DNA of 64,000 nucleotides from Bacteroides mediterraneensis (lineage in GTDB: Bacteria > Bacteroidota > Bacteroidia > Bacteroidales > Bacteroidaceae). The DNA lies in assembly GCF_016900355.1 (NCBI RefSeq), contig NZ_JACJKA010000006.1, positions 62,001 to 126,000 on the forward strand, written 5' to 3'. Under the pieces are notes generated by a model. It saw nothing but the letters and a program-made list of their open reading frames with translations. It did no database searches and was not told where the DNA came from. Below, piece after piece: positions 1 through 9,601 of the stretch. Each line of letters starts with the position of its first letter. Within the stretch, counting starts at the first letter, position 1. The translations under genes were made by a program, and so were the position numbers.

Positions 1-98
1 TCCGTTGAAGCTTGAAAAAAAAGCAGAATATTATCGCCTTATGTTCAGTCGCTTATCTTTATTATGACAAAAAGGTGGTAAAATATTTGTCTATACCT

Positions 99-129
99 CT
101 TGCGGTTTCCGAAATTTATACTACTTTTG
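99..129 (+). promoter_or_regulatory. Promoter of tRNA-Trp
   Basis: The -7 box TACTTTTG (122-129) matches the Bacteroidetes consensus TAnnTTTG. A CTTG -33 box at 99-102 lies 19 bp upstream. The tRNA begins 12 bases after the -7 box. Bases 1-98 show no gene that I can support. Confidence 0.7.
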
Positions 130-140
130 CAACCGCAAAC

Positions 141-216
141 ACGGGAATAGCTCAGTTGGTAGAGCATCGGTCTCCAAAACCGAGTGTCGGGAGTTCGAGT
201 CTCTCTTCCCGTGCCA
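141..216 (+). tRNA. tRNA-Trp (anticodon CCA)
   Basis: A full cloverleaf is visible. The acceptor stem ACGGGAA (141-147) pairs with TTCCCGT (206-212). The anticodon stem TCGGT/ACCGA encloses the loop CTCCAAA, with CCA at 174-176. The T-arm contains GTTCGAGTC. The discriminator G213 is followed by an encoded CCA (214-216). It decodes UGG and stands alone between its own promoter and terminator. Confidence 0.97.
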
Positions 217-292
217 AAGGCTGCAACTTGAAAAAGTTGTGGTCTTTATTTTTTGTGTTTCATTGCTTTTTGAGCATAGACGGAAAAATAAT

Positions 293-332
293 AAAGGTCC
301 GAAACTCATGTGGAGCGAGTTTCGGACCTTTT
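293..332. terminator. Bidirectional terminator between tRNA-Trp and ilvE
   Basis: GGTCCGAAACTC (296-307) pairs perfectly with GAGTTTCGGACC (317-328) around a 9-base loop. A-rich sequence on the left and TTTT on the right allow it to end transcription from both converging sides. Confidence 0.9.
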
Positions 333-353
333 GTCTATAGTCAGATTATGGAG

Positions 354-1373
354 TTAATCAAGTACGGTTACCCATCCGTATGGGTCAGCTTCATCGCCAT
401 ACTGGATGGCGCGCAGCTTGTGGTATAGCTTTTCGCTGATAGGACCCGGTTTCCCGTCTTTGGAGATGACGTAGGACTTGTGGTTTTCCAAGTCGTCAAT
501 GCGTTCAATCGGGCTGATAACGGCAGCAGTACCGCAAGCACCCGCTTCTTCGAATGTAGTCAGCTCTTCTTCCGGAATCGGACGGCGTTCTACTTTCAGG
601 CCCATATCTTCTGCCAGCTGCATCAGACTGCGGTTGGTGATAGAGGGCAGAATAGATGTAGATAACGGAGTGACGTAGGTATTGTTCTTGATGCCGAAGA
701 AGTTGGCGGCACCACATTCGTCAATGTATTTCTTTTCCTTGGCATCCAGATAGAATTCGCTAGCATATCCGGCATCGTGTGCAATTTTGTTTGCACGAAG
801 GCTGGCTGCATAGTTTCCGCCTACCTTGTAAGTACCGGTTCCCAGCGGAGCGGCACGGTCATACTGACGGATGATGACGTATGGGTTTGTGGCAAATCCA
901 CCTTTGAAGTAAGGGCCTACTGGAGTGACAAATATCACAAACAAGTATTCGTTGGCTGGATGTACACCTACTTGTGCACCTGTACCAATCAGTAACGGAC
1001 GGATATAAAGAGACGCACCGCTTTCGTATGGAGGGATGAAGCGTTCGTTTGCTTTGACTACCATCTTTACCGCTTCGCAGAATTTTTCGGTAGAAAATTC
1101 CGGCATAAGGATACCACGGCAAGTGCTCTGCAAGCGTTCTGCATTGGCTTCCGGGCGGAAGATACGAATTTTGCCATCTTTTCCACGATAAGCTTTCAAG
1201 CCTTCAAAAGCTTCCTGTCCGTAGTGCAGGCAGGTGGCCGCCATATGGATGTTCAGTGTTTCTTCAGAGCAGAGTTCAAGTTCTCCCCATTTTCCGTCGC
1301 GGTAATAGCAACGTACATTGTAATCTGTCTTCATGTATCCAAAAGACAGATTCGACCAGTCTATTTCTTTCAT
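354..1373 (-). CDS. ilvE: Branched-chain amino acid aminotransferase
   Basis: This is a PLP-dependent class IV aminotransferase of 339 residues. It interconverts Leu, Ile and Val with their 2-oxo acids and 2-oxoglutarate/glutamate, the last step of branched-chain synthesis in the cytoplasm. The length fits the larger bacterial and eukaryotic-type BCAT group. Near the N-terminus the family segment HYGQEAFEGLKAYR is seen. The PLP-binding lysine is K183 in GTYKVGGNYAAS, and the late EECGAANF-like segment (DECGAANFFGI) and EAGACGTAAVI are conserved. It is monocistronic: a TAnnTTTG promoter lies 48 bases upstream and a strong terminator follows the stop. Confidence 0.96.
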   Translation of the reverse strand: MKEIDWSNLSFGYMKTDYNVRCYYRDGKWGELELCSEETLNIHMAATCLHYGQEAFEGLKAYRGKDGKIRIFRPEANAERLQSTCRGILMPEFSTEKFCEAVKMVVKANERFIPPYESGASLYIRPLLIGTGAQVGVHPANEYLFVIFVTPVGPYFKGGFATNPYVIIRQYDRAAPLGTGTYKVGGNYAASLRANKIAHDAGYASEFYLDAKEKKYIDECGAANFFGIKNNTYVTPLSTSILPSITNRSLMQLAEDMGLKVERRPIPEEELTTFEEAGACGTAAVISPIERIDDLENHKSYVISKDGKPGPISEKLYHKLRAIQYGDEADPYGWVTVLD

Positions 1374-1420
1374 GGTTATCTATTTTATAAGTTTTTTGAA
1401 TGTCTTTGTAAACCAGCAAG

Positions 1421-1428
1421 CAAAAGTA
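1421..1428 (-). promoter_or_regulatory. ilvE: -7 box of the ilvE promoter
   Basis: TACTTTTG on the minus strand matches TAnnTTTG. It predicts a start near 1416 and a leader of about 43 bases before ilvE. A clear -33 element is not seen. Confidence 0.6.
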
Positions 1429-1650
1429 CGTTTTATATTTACAAAATCCAATATAAAATCGCTCTTTTTTGACAGAAATAAAGAGAGTAAAACAATATCT
1501 CCTCATTTTGAAATGAAATATGGTTTTTGGAAATGGCCTGTACTTGTGCTTGTATAATTTATATACTGGTAAAACAGGAGATAGCTGGGTAAATTGAGTG
1601 TATGAGAGGATTTTTTCAGGGGATATTCATGTAAAAACAAAGTTTTTCTG

Positions 1651-1658
1651 TAAGTTTG
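1651..1658 (+). promoter_or_regulatory. -7 box upstream of the TPR/AraC regulator
   Basis: TAAGTTTG fits TAnnTTTG. It predicts transcription from about 1664, so the mRNA would have a long leader if translation starts at 1778. Confidence 0.5.
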
Positions 1659-1777
1659 CACGAAATAAAATTGACTTTTAAGGCGGCAAAAAGGCTTTTT
1701 AATTGTTTATAGAGTATCAAAATGCGATGAAAGTCATTTTTTTGTTTGGTGAAATGTCAATTAAAGATCGTATCCGG

Positions 1778-3562
1778 ATGAGTAGAAGGCTGAAGCACAT
1801 AATATTTTTTTTCTTGTTTGTGGGGATGCAAGTGCGGGCTTTTGCACAGGAAACTATTCTTCCTGCCATTCAACAGCAGGAACAGATATTGAAGTGCCAT
1901 CCTGAAGATACAAAGGCTTTAAAAGAATTGTGTTTCCTCTATTTATATAAGTCTGATTATCGGAAAGCGATTGAATACGGGGAGAAACTTTTTCAGTTGG
2001 GGTATAAAAAGCAGGACTATAAGTTCAGTATCCTTTACGCCCATATCGGGTTGGGGCAGGCATACGTCATGCTGGGCGATACCTCGGCGATAAACCATCT
2101 GGGACAGGCCATGTTGTTGGCAAAGAGTGAGAAGAATGATTCTGCCCTGTGCTCTGTATATAATGGGATGGGACTTTACACCAGTAACATTCATAAAGAC
2201 TACTATTCTGCCTTGCATTATTTCTTTGAAGGGATAGAAGCTGCACATCGATGCCACTATAAGGAGCTGGAAGCCATTCTGCTCGGGAATATTTCGAGTA
2301 TCTATTTTCTGAAAGAAGATCCGGCGGGACTGACTTATTCGTTGCAGACCTATGAGATGGGGCACGAACAGAATTCGGCCTACCTTATCTTTATTGGGGC
2401 GTTGAACGCTTCCTATATGTATTATCTGCTGCATGACTATGACAAGGCTTTGCCCTACATAAAGGAGGCAGAGTTTATCATGAAGCAGAACGAGTATTAC
2501 AATCAGGGAAATGTGTATGCCATTTATGGGATGATTGAGTTTGCCAAAGGCAACCGGCAACAGGCCATTGAATACTATAAGAAGGGATTGGCCTTGAATG
2601 CCATGAATCAGACCTCGTATAAGGTATTGTTGCTGAATGAATACGCCATAGCCTTGGCCGAGGAAGGGAAAAACCAGCAAGCCATTGATTTGTTGTTCCA
2701 AGCTTTGGCGTTCACTAAAGAAGAGAATTGTGAGATTTATCGGAACAGGGTAATCAATACGTTGTCGGTCTGCTATGAGAATATGGGACAGTATGCCGAA
2801 GCTCTTGCCTGGCAGCGCAGGCTTCAACAAGAGACTGACAGTATTTTCAATACGGACAAAGAGAAGGTGCTGAGTGAGCTGCGTATCAAGTATGATACGG
2901 AGCATCAGGCAAATGAAATTCGGAAAAATAAGTTGATTCTGTTGCAAAAGGAGAAAAAAGAGCAGGCCCTCATAGGGATTCTGGTTATTGTGCTGTTGGT
3001 GGTTTTTGCTTTATGGTATCGTTACAGACGACAGAACCAGTTGTATACCAGCATTGTCCGTCAGCATCAGGAATCTATTCGGAAAGAGCAACAGTTGAAA
3101 GAGGTTATTGCTTCACTTCGGGAGCAGTCACAGGAAGCACCTGCTGCACCATCAGTGTCTTCTGTGGGGGAGAAATATGCGGCTTCTTCGTTGACAAACG
3201 AAAAGAAGAATTCCTTGTTCCAGCGTCTGGAAAATTTGATGCAGGAGGAAGAGATTTATAAAGAAAATCTGCTGACCAAGGAGCGGGTTGCCGACTTGTT
3301 GGGTACGAACCGGACATATCTGTCGCAAGTCATCAATGAACAGACACAGCAGAATTTCACGCAGTATGTCAATAATTATCGGATTAATGAGGCCATCCGT
3401 CTGCTGAGTGACCCGGAAACTGACATTCCGCTTAAGGCTGTGGCCTCGGAAGTCGGCTTTAATTCCATGAGTACATTCTACAAAATATTTCAGAACACAG
3501 TGGGGATTCCTCCCAAACAATACCGTAACAAGGTGATGTCAATGCATAAAAATGTACAATAG
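1778..3562 (+). CDS. Membrane-anchored TPR regulator with C-terminal AraC-type HTH
   Basis: The protein is of a Bacteroidetes regulator type in which sensor and DNA-binding parts are one chain. From the chosen start it has 594 residues: a signal-like segment (RRLKHIIFFFLFVGMQVRAFA, residues 3-23), helical TPR-like repeats over about 40-350 (for example the YYSALHYFFEGI and QQAIEYYKKGLAL helices), one membrane helix near 397-412, a coiled linker, and an AraC/XylS HTH at the end (VADLLGTNRTYLSQVIN, then VASEVGFNSMSTFYKIF). The frame is open back to 1703, with ATGs at 1727 and 1754; 1778 gives the cleanest signal peptide. It lies 158 bases before susC and is the probable regulator of that operon, which is inference. 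Confidence 0.85.
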   Translation: MSRRLKHIIFFFLFVGMQVRAFAQETILPAIQQQEQILKCHPEDTKALKELCFLYLYKSDYRKAIEYGEKLFQLGYKKQDYKFSILYAHIGLGQAYVMLGDTSAINHLGQAMLLAKSEKNDSALCSVYNGMGLYTSNIHKDYYSALHYFFEGIEAAHRCHYKELEAILLGNISSIYFLKEDPAGLTYSLQTYEMGHEQNSAYLIFIGALNASYMYYLLHDYDKALPYIKEAEFIMKQNEYYNQGNVYAIYGMIEFAKGNRQQAIEYYKKGLALNAMNQTSYKVLLLNEYAIALAEEGKNQQAIDLLFQALAFTKEENCEIYRNRVINTLSVCYENMGQYAEALAWQRRLQQETDSIFNTDKEKVLSELRIKYDTEHQANEIRKNKLILLQKEKKEQALIGILVIVLLVVFALWYRYRRQNQLYTSIVRQHQESIRKEQQLKEVIASLREQSQEAPAAPSVSSVGEKYAASSLTNEKKNSLFQRLENLMQEEEIYKENLLTKERVADLLGTNRTYLSQVINEQTQQNFTQYVNNYRINEAIRLLSDPETDIPLKAVASEVGFNSMSTFYKIFQNTVGIPPKQYRNKVMSMHKNVQ

Positions 3563-3571
3563 TCTCTTTTT

Positions 3572-3638
3572 ATAACAAAATGTTATCCTAATGTGACAAT
3601 TGTCGAATTTGGATGCGCGTTTAATATCAATGTTATAT
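3572..3638. promoter_or_regulatory. Palindromes and repeated TGTTAT words upstream of susC
   Basis: The 158-bp gap before susC holds ATAACA-N3-TGTTAT (3572-3586), the perfect palindrome GACAATTGTC (3595-3604) and a second ATGTTAT word near 3630. They sit where activator sites would be for the adjacent AraC-type regulator. No perfect TAnnTTTG box is present; TACATTTTTG near 3646 is the nearest, with two extra bases. Binding is inferred. Confidence 0.4.
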
Positions 3639-3720
3639 CTTTTTTTTACATTTTTGCGCTAAGGAGATTTGCAAAAAATGTAGGAAGACATCAGTCTATA
3701 ACTTCTAAAAAGATATAAGT

Positions 3721-6700
3721 ATGGGAAAAAACGTATTGCACGACATTCGGCTCAAAATGGGCTTTCTGCTATTGGGTGCTATGCTGGTCTTGTCCGTATT
3801 TCCGGCTTATGCCCAACATGAGCGCACTATTCATGGTATTGTAGTGGATGAAAACAAGGAACCGCTTCCTGCTGCACATGTGAAGCAGGTCAATGAGGAT
3901 CCGAAAGGTTCCATTGCGGCTGTCATTACAGACATGCAGGGGCATTTCACGCTGACGCTGCCGCGGGGCACAAAGGAGATTGAGGCATCTTATCTGGGTT
4001 ACAAATCCCAGCGTGTGCAGTTGACTTCAGACAATGATTATTATATAGCCCTTCAGCCTTCGACTGAACTGCTCGATGAAGTGGTGGTGACCGGTTATCA
4101 GACCATTTCCAAGGAACGTGCTACCGGAGCATTCTCAAAAGTGGATGCACAGAAGCTGGAAACACAGCGTCTTAGTGACATGGGTTCCGTGTTGGATGGG
4201 CGTGTGGCTGGATACAGCGACGGGAAAATCCGAGGAGTGACTTCCATGAACGGGTTGACTACTCCGTTGTATGTGATTGACGGCTTTCCAGTAGAAAAAA
4301 CCACGAACGACGGATACGGAAACTGGGTGGAAAGTGTGCCCGACCTGAATATGGAAGATATCGAAAGTATTACGGTCCTGAAAGATGCGGCGGCTACTTC
4401 CATCTATGGAGCCCGTGCGGCGAACGGTGTAGTAGTGATTACGACCAAACGAGCCAAGAAGGACGAACTGAATGTGTCTTTCTCTGCCACACTGACCGTG
4501 CAACCCTATGCAACGTATGCGGATAAATACTTGGCAGGCTCGGCCACGATGGTGGAACTGGAAAGGGAATGGGCTGCCCAGAATCCTCATTTGAGTGGGA
4601 CTGACGCGCAAGGTTATGCGCAGACGGTACTCGATAACATGTCTTATCCTACACAGGGTATCCGTAACATCCTGAATTATTATGCGGGACATATTTCAAA
4701 GGATCAGATGGAAAGCAATCTGGCGGGACTGGCTTCGCAGGGCTACCGTTATTATCGAGACGTGGAGAAATATGGTAAGCGTAATCCTTTTTCCCAACAG
4801 TATAACCTGAATATCGGAAAGGGAACAGAGAAGAATACGTTCAATGCGTCTGTGTCTTATCGTAACAATCAGTTGGAGGATAAATTCTCTGAAAACAGAA
4901 CCATCGGCATCAATTTGCAGAACTCTACGAAGATGACTTCCTGGCTGACACTGGATGTGGGGACGTATCTGAATTATGGTAAAGGTACTACGCAGTCTTA
5001 TAATCTTCTTTCACCGGGATATACTTATATGCCATACGATGGACTGGTAAACGGTGACGGTACGTATTACACCAATACAGAAGCCGACCGTTATAGCGTG
5101 TATGACTTGAACCTGCTGCACAATAATGGATTGTATAATCTGGATATCACACCGCTGGATGAGATGAAGATGAATCAGACCAAGAATCAGGATTTCAGCA
5201 ACCGTACGTTTGCCCGTCTGACGTTCAAGTTTACCGACTGGTTGAAATATACGGCTTCTTTCCAATACGAATATGCGGAATATAAGACCGAACAGCTGAA
5301 GAGCAAGGATTCGTACGAAGTGCGCAATAAGGTCAACACGTTCTCTACTTCCAACAATGACGGTACGTCGACTTTTGCCTTACCGTATGGAAACATCTTT
5401 TTCACTTCTGCCAATACGACGCATGCGTATAATTTTCGTCAGCAGCTGGACTTCAGCAAGACTTTTGCCGAGGTACACGATGTGACCATGATTTTAGGTA
5501 CGGAAACCCGGGAAAATAAATTGGATTACAATGACCGTACGCTGTATAATTACGACCCTCAATTGCTGACCTACAGCTTGGTTGATGCAGGGCAGTTGAG
5601 CAATTTCCGCGGGCAATGGGGATATGGCTCTTTTGGGCAGCAAGATATGTCCTACATCCGTGAACTGGTGAACCGTTATGTGTCTGTATATAGCAATGCG
5701 GCATACACTTACGACGGGAAATATATGGTGAGCGGAAGTATCCGCTGGGATAAGACCAACTTGTTTTCTACGGGTTCCAAGTATCAGAAGCGTCCTATTT
5801 GGTCGGTGGGTGCCGGATGGAATGTCAGCCAGGAAAAGTTTTTCCAGGTGCCTTGGGTGAATATGTTGAAGTTACGTGCCAGCTACGGTATCGGAGGTAA
5901 TATTGCCAAAGATTCGGCTCCTTACATGATTGCCTATTATAATACCAATAACCAGGTGGGAGGTATTCAGGGTACCATCTCCAGCCGTCCGAATCCGAAC
6001 TTGCGTTGGGAAAAGACTACGACACTGAATATCGGTGTAGACTTTGCCTTGTTGGGCAACCGGTTGAACGGTTCGTTTGAAATTTATAACAAGTTAGGTA
6101 CAGACTTGCTGGCCAATACCAATGGCGTTCCTACGGAGGGATGGGGATACAGCACCTATTCCATCAACAATGGAAAAATGACAAACCGGGGATTTGAACT
6201 GACCTTGTCGGGGGATATCATCCGGAATAATGACTGGACCTGGAATGTGAGCGGGGTATTGGGTTACAATAAGAATAAGGTGACTTACATCAATGTGGAA
6301 GCCCCGGTTTCTTATCTGGTGATTGATTATCCGACGGCTTATCCTCGGGTAGGAAATCCGTACAATGCGATTTATGGATACCAGTGGGCTGGATTGAGTG
6401 CGACAGGTACTCCGCAGGTGTACGATGCAAAAGGAAACTTGTACACAGACATGACTCCTACCGAAATTGAAGACTTGGTTTATTTAGGAACTACCGTACC
6501 GGTTTACAATGGCTCTATTAATACGAATTTGCGCTGGAAGAACTGGGAACTGGCAGCTCAGTTCTTGTTTGAAGGCGGATACAAGATGCGGAATACCAAC
6601 GTGGCGTTCATCGGTTCTGGCATGAGTCCTGTAAGCAAAGATATCGAAAACCGTTGGCGGGAACCGGGAGATGAGGCTTATACCAATGTGCCGCGTTATA

Positions 6701-6975
6701 TTTCGGCAGAGAGTGAACTCTATAACTATAACTACGAGAATATGTATGCCTATTCCTCTATTAATGTGTTGGATGCTACTAACTGGCGGTTGAGAAACTT
6801 GTCATTGACATATCGCATTCCGGCCAGTGTGTGTCACAAACTGTATGTAAAGAATGCACGTATTATGTTGGGTATGGAAAATGTGTTTATGGTGGCTAAG
6901 AGCAGCAATGCCAAATATTTGCTGGGCGGTTATGCCAAACCTAACTACTTGTGTGGTGTGTATCTGAATTTCTAA
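3721..6975 (+). CDS. SusC/RagA-family TonB-linked outer membrane transporter
   Basis: This 1084-residue protein is the outer-membrane half of a SusC/SusD nutrient importer that moves large ligands into the periplasm using TonB energy. A signal peptide ends at about VFPAYAQ (32). A carboxypeptidase-D-like domain follows (RTIHGIVVDENKEPLPAAHV, to about 110), then the plug start LDEVVVTGYQ and the family signature VLKDAAATSIYGARAANGVV (about 219-238), then a C-terminal beta barrel ending in YLNF. Its stop is 16 bases before susD. The neighbours are a thioredoxin-like lipoprotein and a regulator, not glycoside hydrolases, so a non-glycan ligand is possible. The substrate cannot be read from the sequence. 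Confidence 0.95.
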   Translation: MGKNVLHDIRLKMGFLLLGAMLVLSVFPAYAQHERTIHGIVVDENKEPLPAAHVKQVNEDPKGSIAAVITDMQGHFTLTLPRGTKEIEASYLGYKSQRVQLTSDNDYYIALQPSTELLDEVVVTGYQTISKERATGAFSKVDAQKLETQRLSDMGSVLDGRVAGYSDGKIRGVTSMNGLTTPLYVIDGFPVEKTTNDGYGNWVESVPDLNMEDIESITVLKDAAATSIYGARAANGVVVITTKRAKKDELNVSFSATLTVQPYATYADKYLAGSATMVELEREWAAQNPHLSGTDAQGYAQTVLDNMSYPTQGIRNILNYYAGHISKDQMESNLAGLASQGYRYYRDVEKYGKRNPFSQQYNLNIGKGTEKNTFNASVSYRNNQLEDKFSENRTIGINLQNSTKMTSWLTLDVGTYLNYGKGTTQSYNLLSPGYTYMPYDGLVNGDGTYYTNTEADRYSVYDLNLLHNNGLYNLDITPLDEMKMNQTKNQDFSNRTFARLTFKFTDWLKYTASFQYEYAEYKTEQLKSKDSYEVRNKVNTFSTSNNDGTSTFALPYGNIFFTSANTTHAYNFRQQLDFSKTFAEVHDVTMILGTETRENKLDYNDRTLYNYDPQLLTYSLVDAGQLSNFRGQWGYGSFGQQDMSYIRELVNRYVSVYSNAAYTYDGKYMVSGSIRWDKTNLFSTGSKYQKRPIWSVGAGWNVSQEKFFQVPWVNMLKLRASYGIGGNIAKDSAPYMIAYYNTNNQVGGIQGTISSRPNPNLRWEKTTTLNIGVDFALLGNRLNGSFEIYNKLGTDLLANTNGVPTEGWGYSTYSINNGKMTNRGFELTLSGDIIRNNDWTWNVSGVLGYNKNKVTYINVEAPVSYLVIDYPTAYPRVGNPYNAIYGYQWAGLSATGTPQVYDAKGNLYTDMTPTEIEDLVYLGTTVPVYNGSINTNLRWKNWELAAQFLFEGGYKMRNTNVAFIGSGMSPVSKDIENRWREPGDEAYTNVPRYISAESELYNYNYENMYAYSSINVLDATNWRLRNLSLTYRIPASVCHKLYVKNARIMLGMENVFMVAKSSNAKYLLGGYAKPNYLCGVYLNF

Positions 6976-6991
6976 CCTCGATTTTTATAGT

Positions 6992-8416
6992 ATGAAACGT
7001 ATGAATAAGATATTATATTTTGGGGCTGCGCTGGTTTGCCTGTTGTTCAGCTCATGCAATGATTATTTGAATATAGCGCCGAAGGGGAACAAGATTCCTA
7101 CCACCCTGGAAGATTTTGAAGCCTTGCTGCGTGACCAGTATACCATCGGCCGGACTCCTGTGACTAATGCGTTGTATTTGTTGAATGATATCTATCTGAC
7201 CAATTCGCAGGTGAATACGCCAAGCTTGAGCCGTGCCAATTATATGTGGGACGAATCGGCCGACCGCATTGTGCTGAATAATTCCGATGAAGGAACTTAC
7301 TATGTGCTTTATGGTGCCATCTCCAGTTGCAATCTGATTGTAGAGAATGTGCCGACTGCTACGGAAGCAACAGATGCCGAACGGAACGAGGTGATGGCGT
7401 ATGCCAAGGTGATACGTGCGCTTTGCTACGATGTGCTGGTCAATTATTATGCCGATACGTATGATGCGGCAACGGCTGCCGAGAAGCGCAGTGTACCCCT
7501 TATTACCAGTGCCGATATTGATGCGCCTTACACGCAGGTGTCCATTCAGGATATGTATGATTTCATTATCCAAGATGTAAAGGAGGCCATTGAAATGGGC
7601 TTACCGGCCCAGTCCATGACGGCCATTCATCCCAATTTGGGTGCGGGGTATGCGTTGCTGGCCCGTGTGTACCTGCAGATGCAGAACTACAGTGAGGCTT
7701 TGCGTTATGCCAACTTAGCTTTGGAACAGAATGACCAGCTTTACGACTGGAACGCATTCTATGAAGAACATAAGACTGCCCTTGATGATCCGGACAATTA
7801 TGACAAGATTGCCACTCCTATGCAGTATGATTATGTAGAGAACTATTATCTGCGCCTCGGAGAACAGTCTGTGTATGACAGCTATGAGAAGAACATCCCG
7901 GTGGAAAGAGCGGCACGTTTCGAAGAAGGGGATGCCCGTTTCCTGTCACGTTGGAAGCTGAAAACAGATAATAATGATACGTATTACAAGGCGCTGGAGT
8001 CGGGCTATTTCAATCATGGAGGACTGACCACCTGTGAGGTGTATCTTATCAAGGCAGAGTGTCAGGCACGGTTGGCCGAAGGCAACGATTATTCCGAAGC
8101 AATGAATACGCTGAATGCCGTGCGGATTACCCGTATCCGTTCAGAAGTCTATTGTCCGGCTGAGGCTTCCACTTTGGAAGAGGCGCTGTCACTGATTCGC
8201 CGCACCAAAGACAATGAACTGATTTTCTCTATTGTGCCTTTTGCGGATGCCCGCCGGTATAATCAGGAAGGTACGTATGCCCGGACTTTGACTAAAACTT
8301 ATGAGGGGCAGGAATATTCTTTGAGCCCTACGTCTCATTTGTGGACTATGCCTTTCCCGGCTGGGGCACTCAATAATCCCGGAAATGGAACAATTGAACA
8401 AAATGTAACTAAATAA
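6992..8416 (+). CDS. SusD/RagB-family substrate-binding lipoprotein
   Basis: This is the surface lipoprotein lid that pairs with the upstream SusC protein (474 residues). The lipobox LLFSSC places the lipidated cysteine at residue 22, followed by the usual SusD start NDYLNIAPKG. The TPR-like scaffold is seen in YAKVIRALCYDVLVNYYADTY and GAGYALLARVYLQMQNYSEALRYA. Most SusD proteins end in a C-terminal segment rich in large aromatic residues; here it closes with HLWTMPFPAGALNN. It is 9 bases from the next gene, so the three genes are one operon. Confidence 0.93.
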   Translation: MKRMNKILYFGAALVCLLFSSCNDYLNIAPKGNKIPTTLEDFEALLRDQYTIGRTPVTNALYLLNDIYLTNSQVNTPSLSRANYMWDESADRIVLNNSDEGTYYVLYGAISSCNLIVENVPTATEATDAERNEVMAYAKVIRALCYDVLVNYYADTYDAATAAEKRSVPLITSADIDAPYTQVSIQDMYDFIIQDVKEAIEMGLPAQSMTAIHPNLGAGYALLARVYLQMQNYSEALRYANLALEQNDQLYDWNAFYEEHKTALDDPDNYDKIATPMQYDYVENYYLRLGEQSVYDSYEKNIPVERAARFEEGDARFLSRWKLKTDNNDTYYKALESGYFNHGGLTTCEVYLIKAECQARLAEGNDYSEAMNTLNAVRITRIRSEVYCPAEASTLEEALSLIRRTKDNELIFSIVPFADARRYNQEGTYARTLTKTYEGQEYSLSPTSHLWTMPFPAGALNNPGNGTIEQNVTK

Positions 8417-8425
8417 AATCGAATT

Positions 8426-9601
8426 ATGAAAATGAAGAATTTCTCTTGTATGGCCATTATGGGGTTGATGGCAACGGCATGTACCAGCCAGCCTGCAGTA
8501 GATGGCTATGTGTTGAAAGGTAATATTGAAGGCTTGCCCGACGGCACACATGTGCAGTTGGTGCCGGTAAGCCACGACAGTGAACTGCCTTTTGCCGATA
8601 CGACGGTGGTTAACGGACAGTTTGTGTTTACAGGAAAAATGGAGGAACCGAGAGCTTTCCATTTGTTGGTGAAAGATGCATACGGTTCGCGCAATCTTAT
8701 GTTGGAAAATGCCCAAATGGAGGTAACAGGAAAGCTGGTGGCCAAGAAGGAATCTGACGGGGGAGTTTCCTATAATCTCTCTTCTTTGTCGGTAAAGGGC
8801 TCTCCGCTGAGTGCACGTTATGATTCGTTGATGTCTACGCGGACGTATCTGGATTCGTTGTATGCGTTCAATGCCCGTAAATTTGCTGCTTTTGACAGCC
8901 TGATGCGGGCAGCTTATCAGGTTAAAGACCAGGCGAAGATTCGGGAACTGCGGCAAAGCGAGGAGGGTAAAGCCAGAGCAGCTGCCGATCAGGTATTCTT
9001 TACTACGGTAGATTCATTGTATCATCAGGTAGTCATGGCCAACAAGGATTCTTTCTGGGGACCTTTGATGATGATTTCGTTTACCAGCTACCTGAGTGAA
9101 GACATGAGACCGTGGTACGAAGCACTTTCTCCTGCCGCTAAACAGTCTTATTACGGACAGAAGGTGAAAGAAGAACTTTATCCGGCAGGAAAGGAAGGGA
9201 CAAAGGTACCCGACTTCAAGGTGAAAGACAAAACCGGAAAGGAAGTGTCGCTTTCTGCATTAAGTCAGGGAAAGAAGTATGTGCTGATTGACTTCTGGGC
9301 TTCCTGGTGCAATCCGTGCCGGAAAGAAATTCCGAACCTGAAGAAACTGTATGCGCAGTATAGCGGAAAAGGTTTTGAAATTGTGAGCATTTCCATTGAT
9401 CAGAAGAAAGCAGACTGGGAAAAGGCGTTGAAGGAAGAAGGATTGACTTGGCCGAATTTCTTGGACGAAACGGGTGTGGCTGCGCTCTATAAGGTGAAAT
9501 TCGTACCGACCATGTATCTGATTACAGCAGATGGGGTAATGGTGGGCGAGAACCTGCGTGGCGAGGCCCTGGCCGAGAAATTGAAGGAGTTGTTCCAGTA
9601 A
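8426..9601 (+). CDS. TlpA-like thiol-disulfide oxidoreductase lipoprotein (DUF4369 N-domain)
   Basis: This is an envelope thioredoxin-fold protein of 391 residues, likely lipid-anchored at Cys19 (LMATAC). The N-terminal third (about 25-120) looks like a DUF4369 beta domain (YVLKGNIEGLPDGTHVQLVP). A charged helical linker follows. The C-terminal thioredoxin/AhpC-TSA fold begins near 255 (KVPDFKVKDKTGKEVSLSAL) and carries the redox pair Cys295-Cys298 in WCNPC, with the cis-proline segment KFVPTMYLI. Such proteins often accompany SusCD pairs in Bacteroidetes. Its partner here is unknown, perhaps a disulfide-bearing or peptide ligand. Confidence 0.9.
   Translation: MKMKNFSCMAIMGLMATACTSQPAVDGYVLKGNIEGLPDGTHVQLVPVSHDSELPFADTTVVNGQFVFTGKMEEPRAFHLLVKDAYGSRNLMLENAQMEVTGKLVAKKESDGGVSYNLSSLSVKGSPLSARYDSLMSTRTYLDSLYAFNARKFAAFDSLMRAAYQVKDQAKIRELRQSEEGKARAAADQVFFTTVDSLYHQVVMANKDSFWGPLMMISFTSYLSEDMRPWYEALSPAAKQSYYGQKVKEELYPAGKEGTKVPDFKVKDKTGKEVSLSALSQGKKYVLIDFWASWCNPCRKEIPNLKKLYAQYSGKGFEIVSISIDQKKADWEKALKEEGLTWPNFLDETGVAALYKVKFVPTMYLITADGVMVGENLRGEALAEKLKELFQ

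Larger units (their letters stand above)
1374..1777. other. Intergenic region with two divergent promoters
   Basis: This stretch separates ilvE from the rightward TPR/AraC regulator. It is AT-rich and holds one -7 box for each gene (1421-1428 and 1651-1658). The only open frames in it are very short and lack family resemblance. I see no repeats or RNA gene. Confidence 0.6.

Noticed and set aside
1943-2947. A 334-codon open frame antisense to the TPR/AraC regulator
   Set aside because: It lies wholly opposite a clear regulator gene, has no family resemblance and no promoter; it is a by-product of codon bias. Other long antisense frames (8189-8956, 31607-32548, 42635-43960, 18082-18942) were rejected for the same reason.
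3563-3720. ECF sigma/anti-sigma control of the SusCD operon
   Set aside because: No sigma or anti-sigma gene lies nearby and the SusC N-terminus shows no extra signalling domain between signal peptide and carboxypeptidase-like domain.
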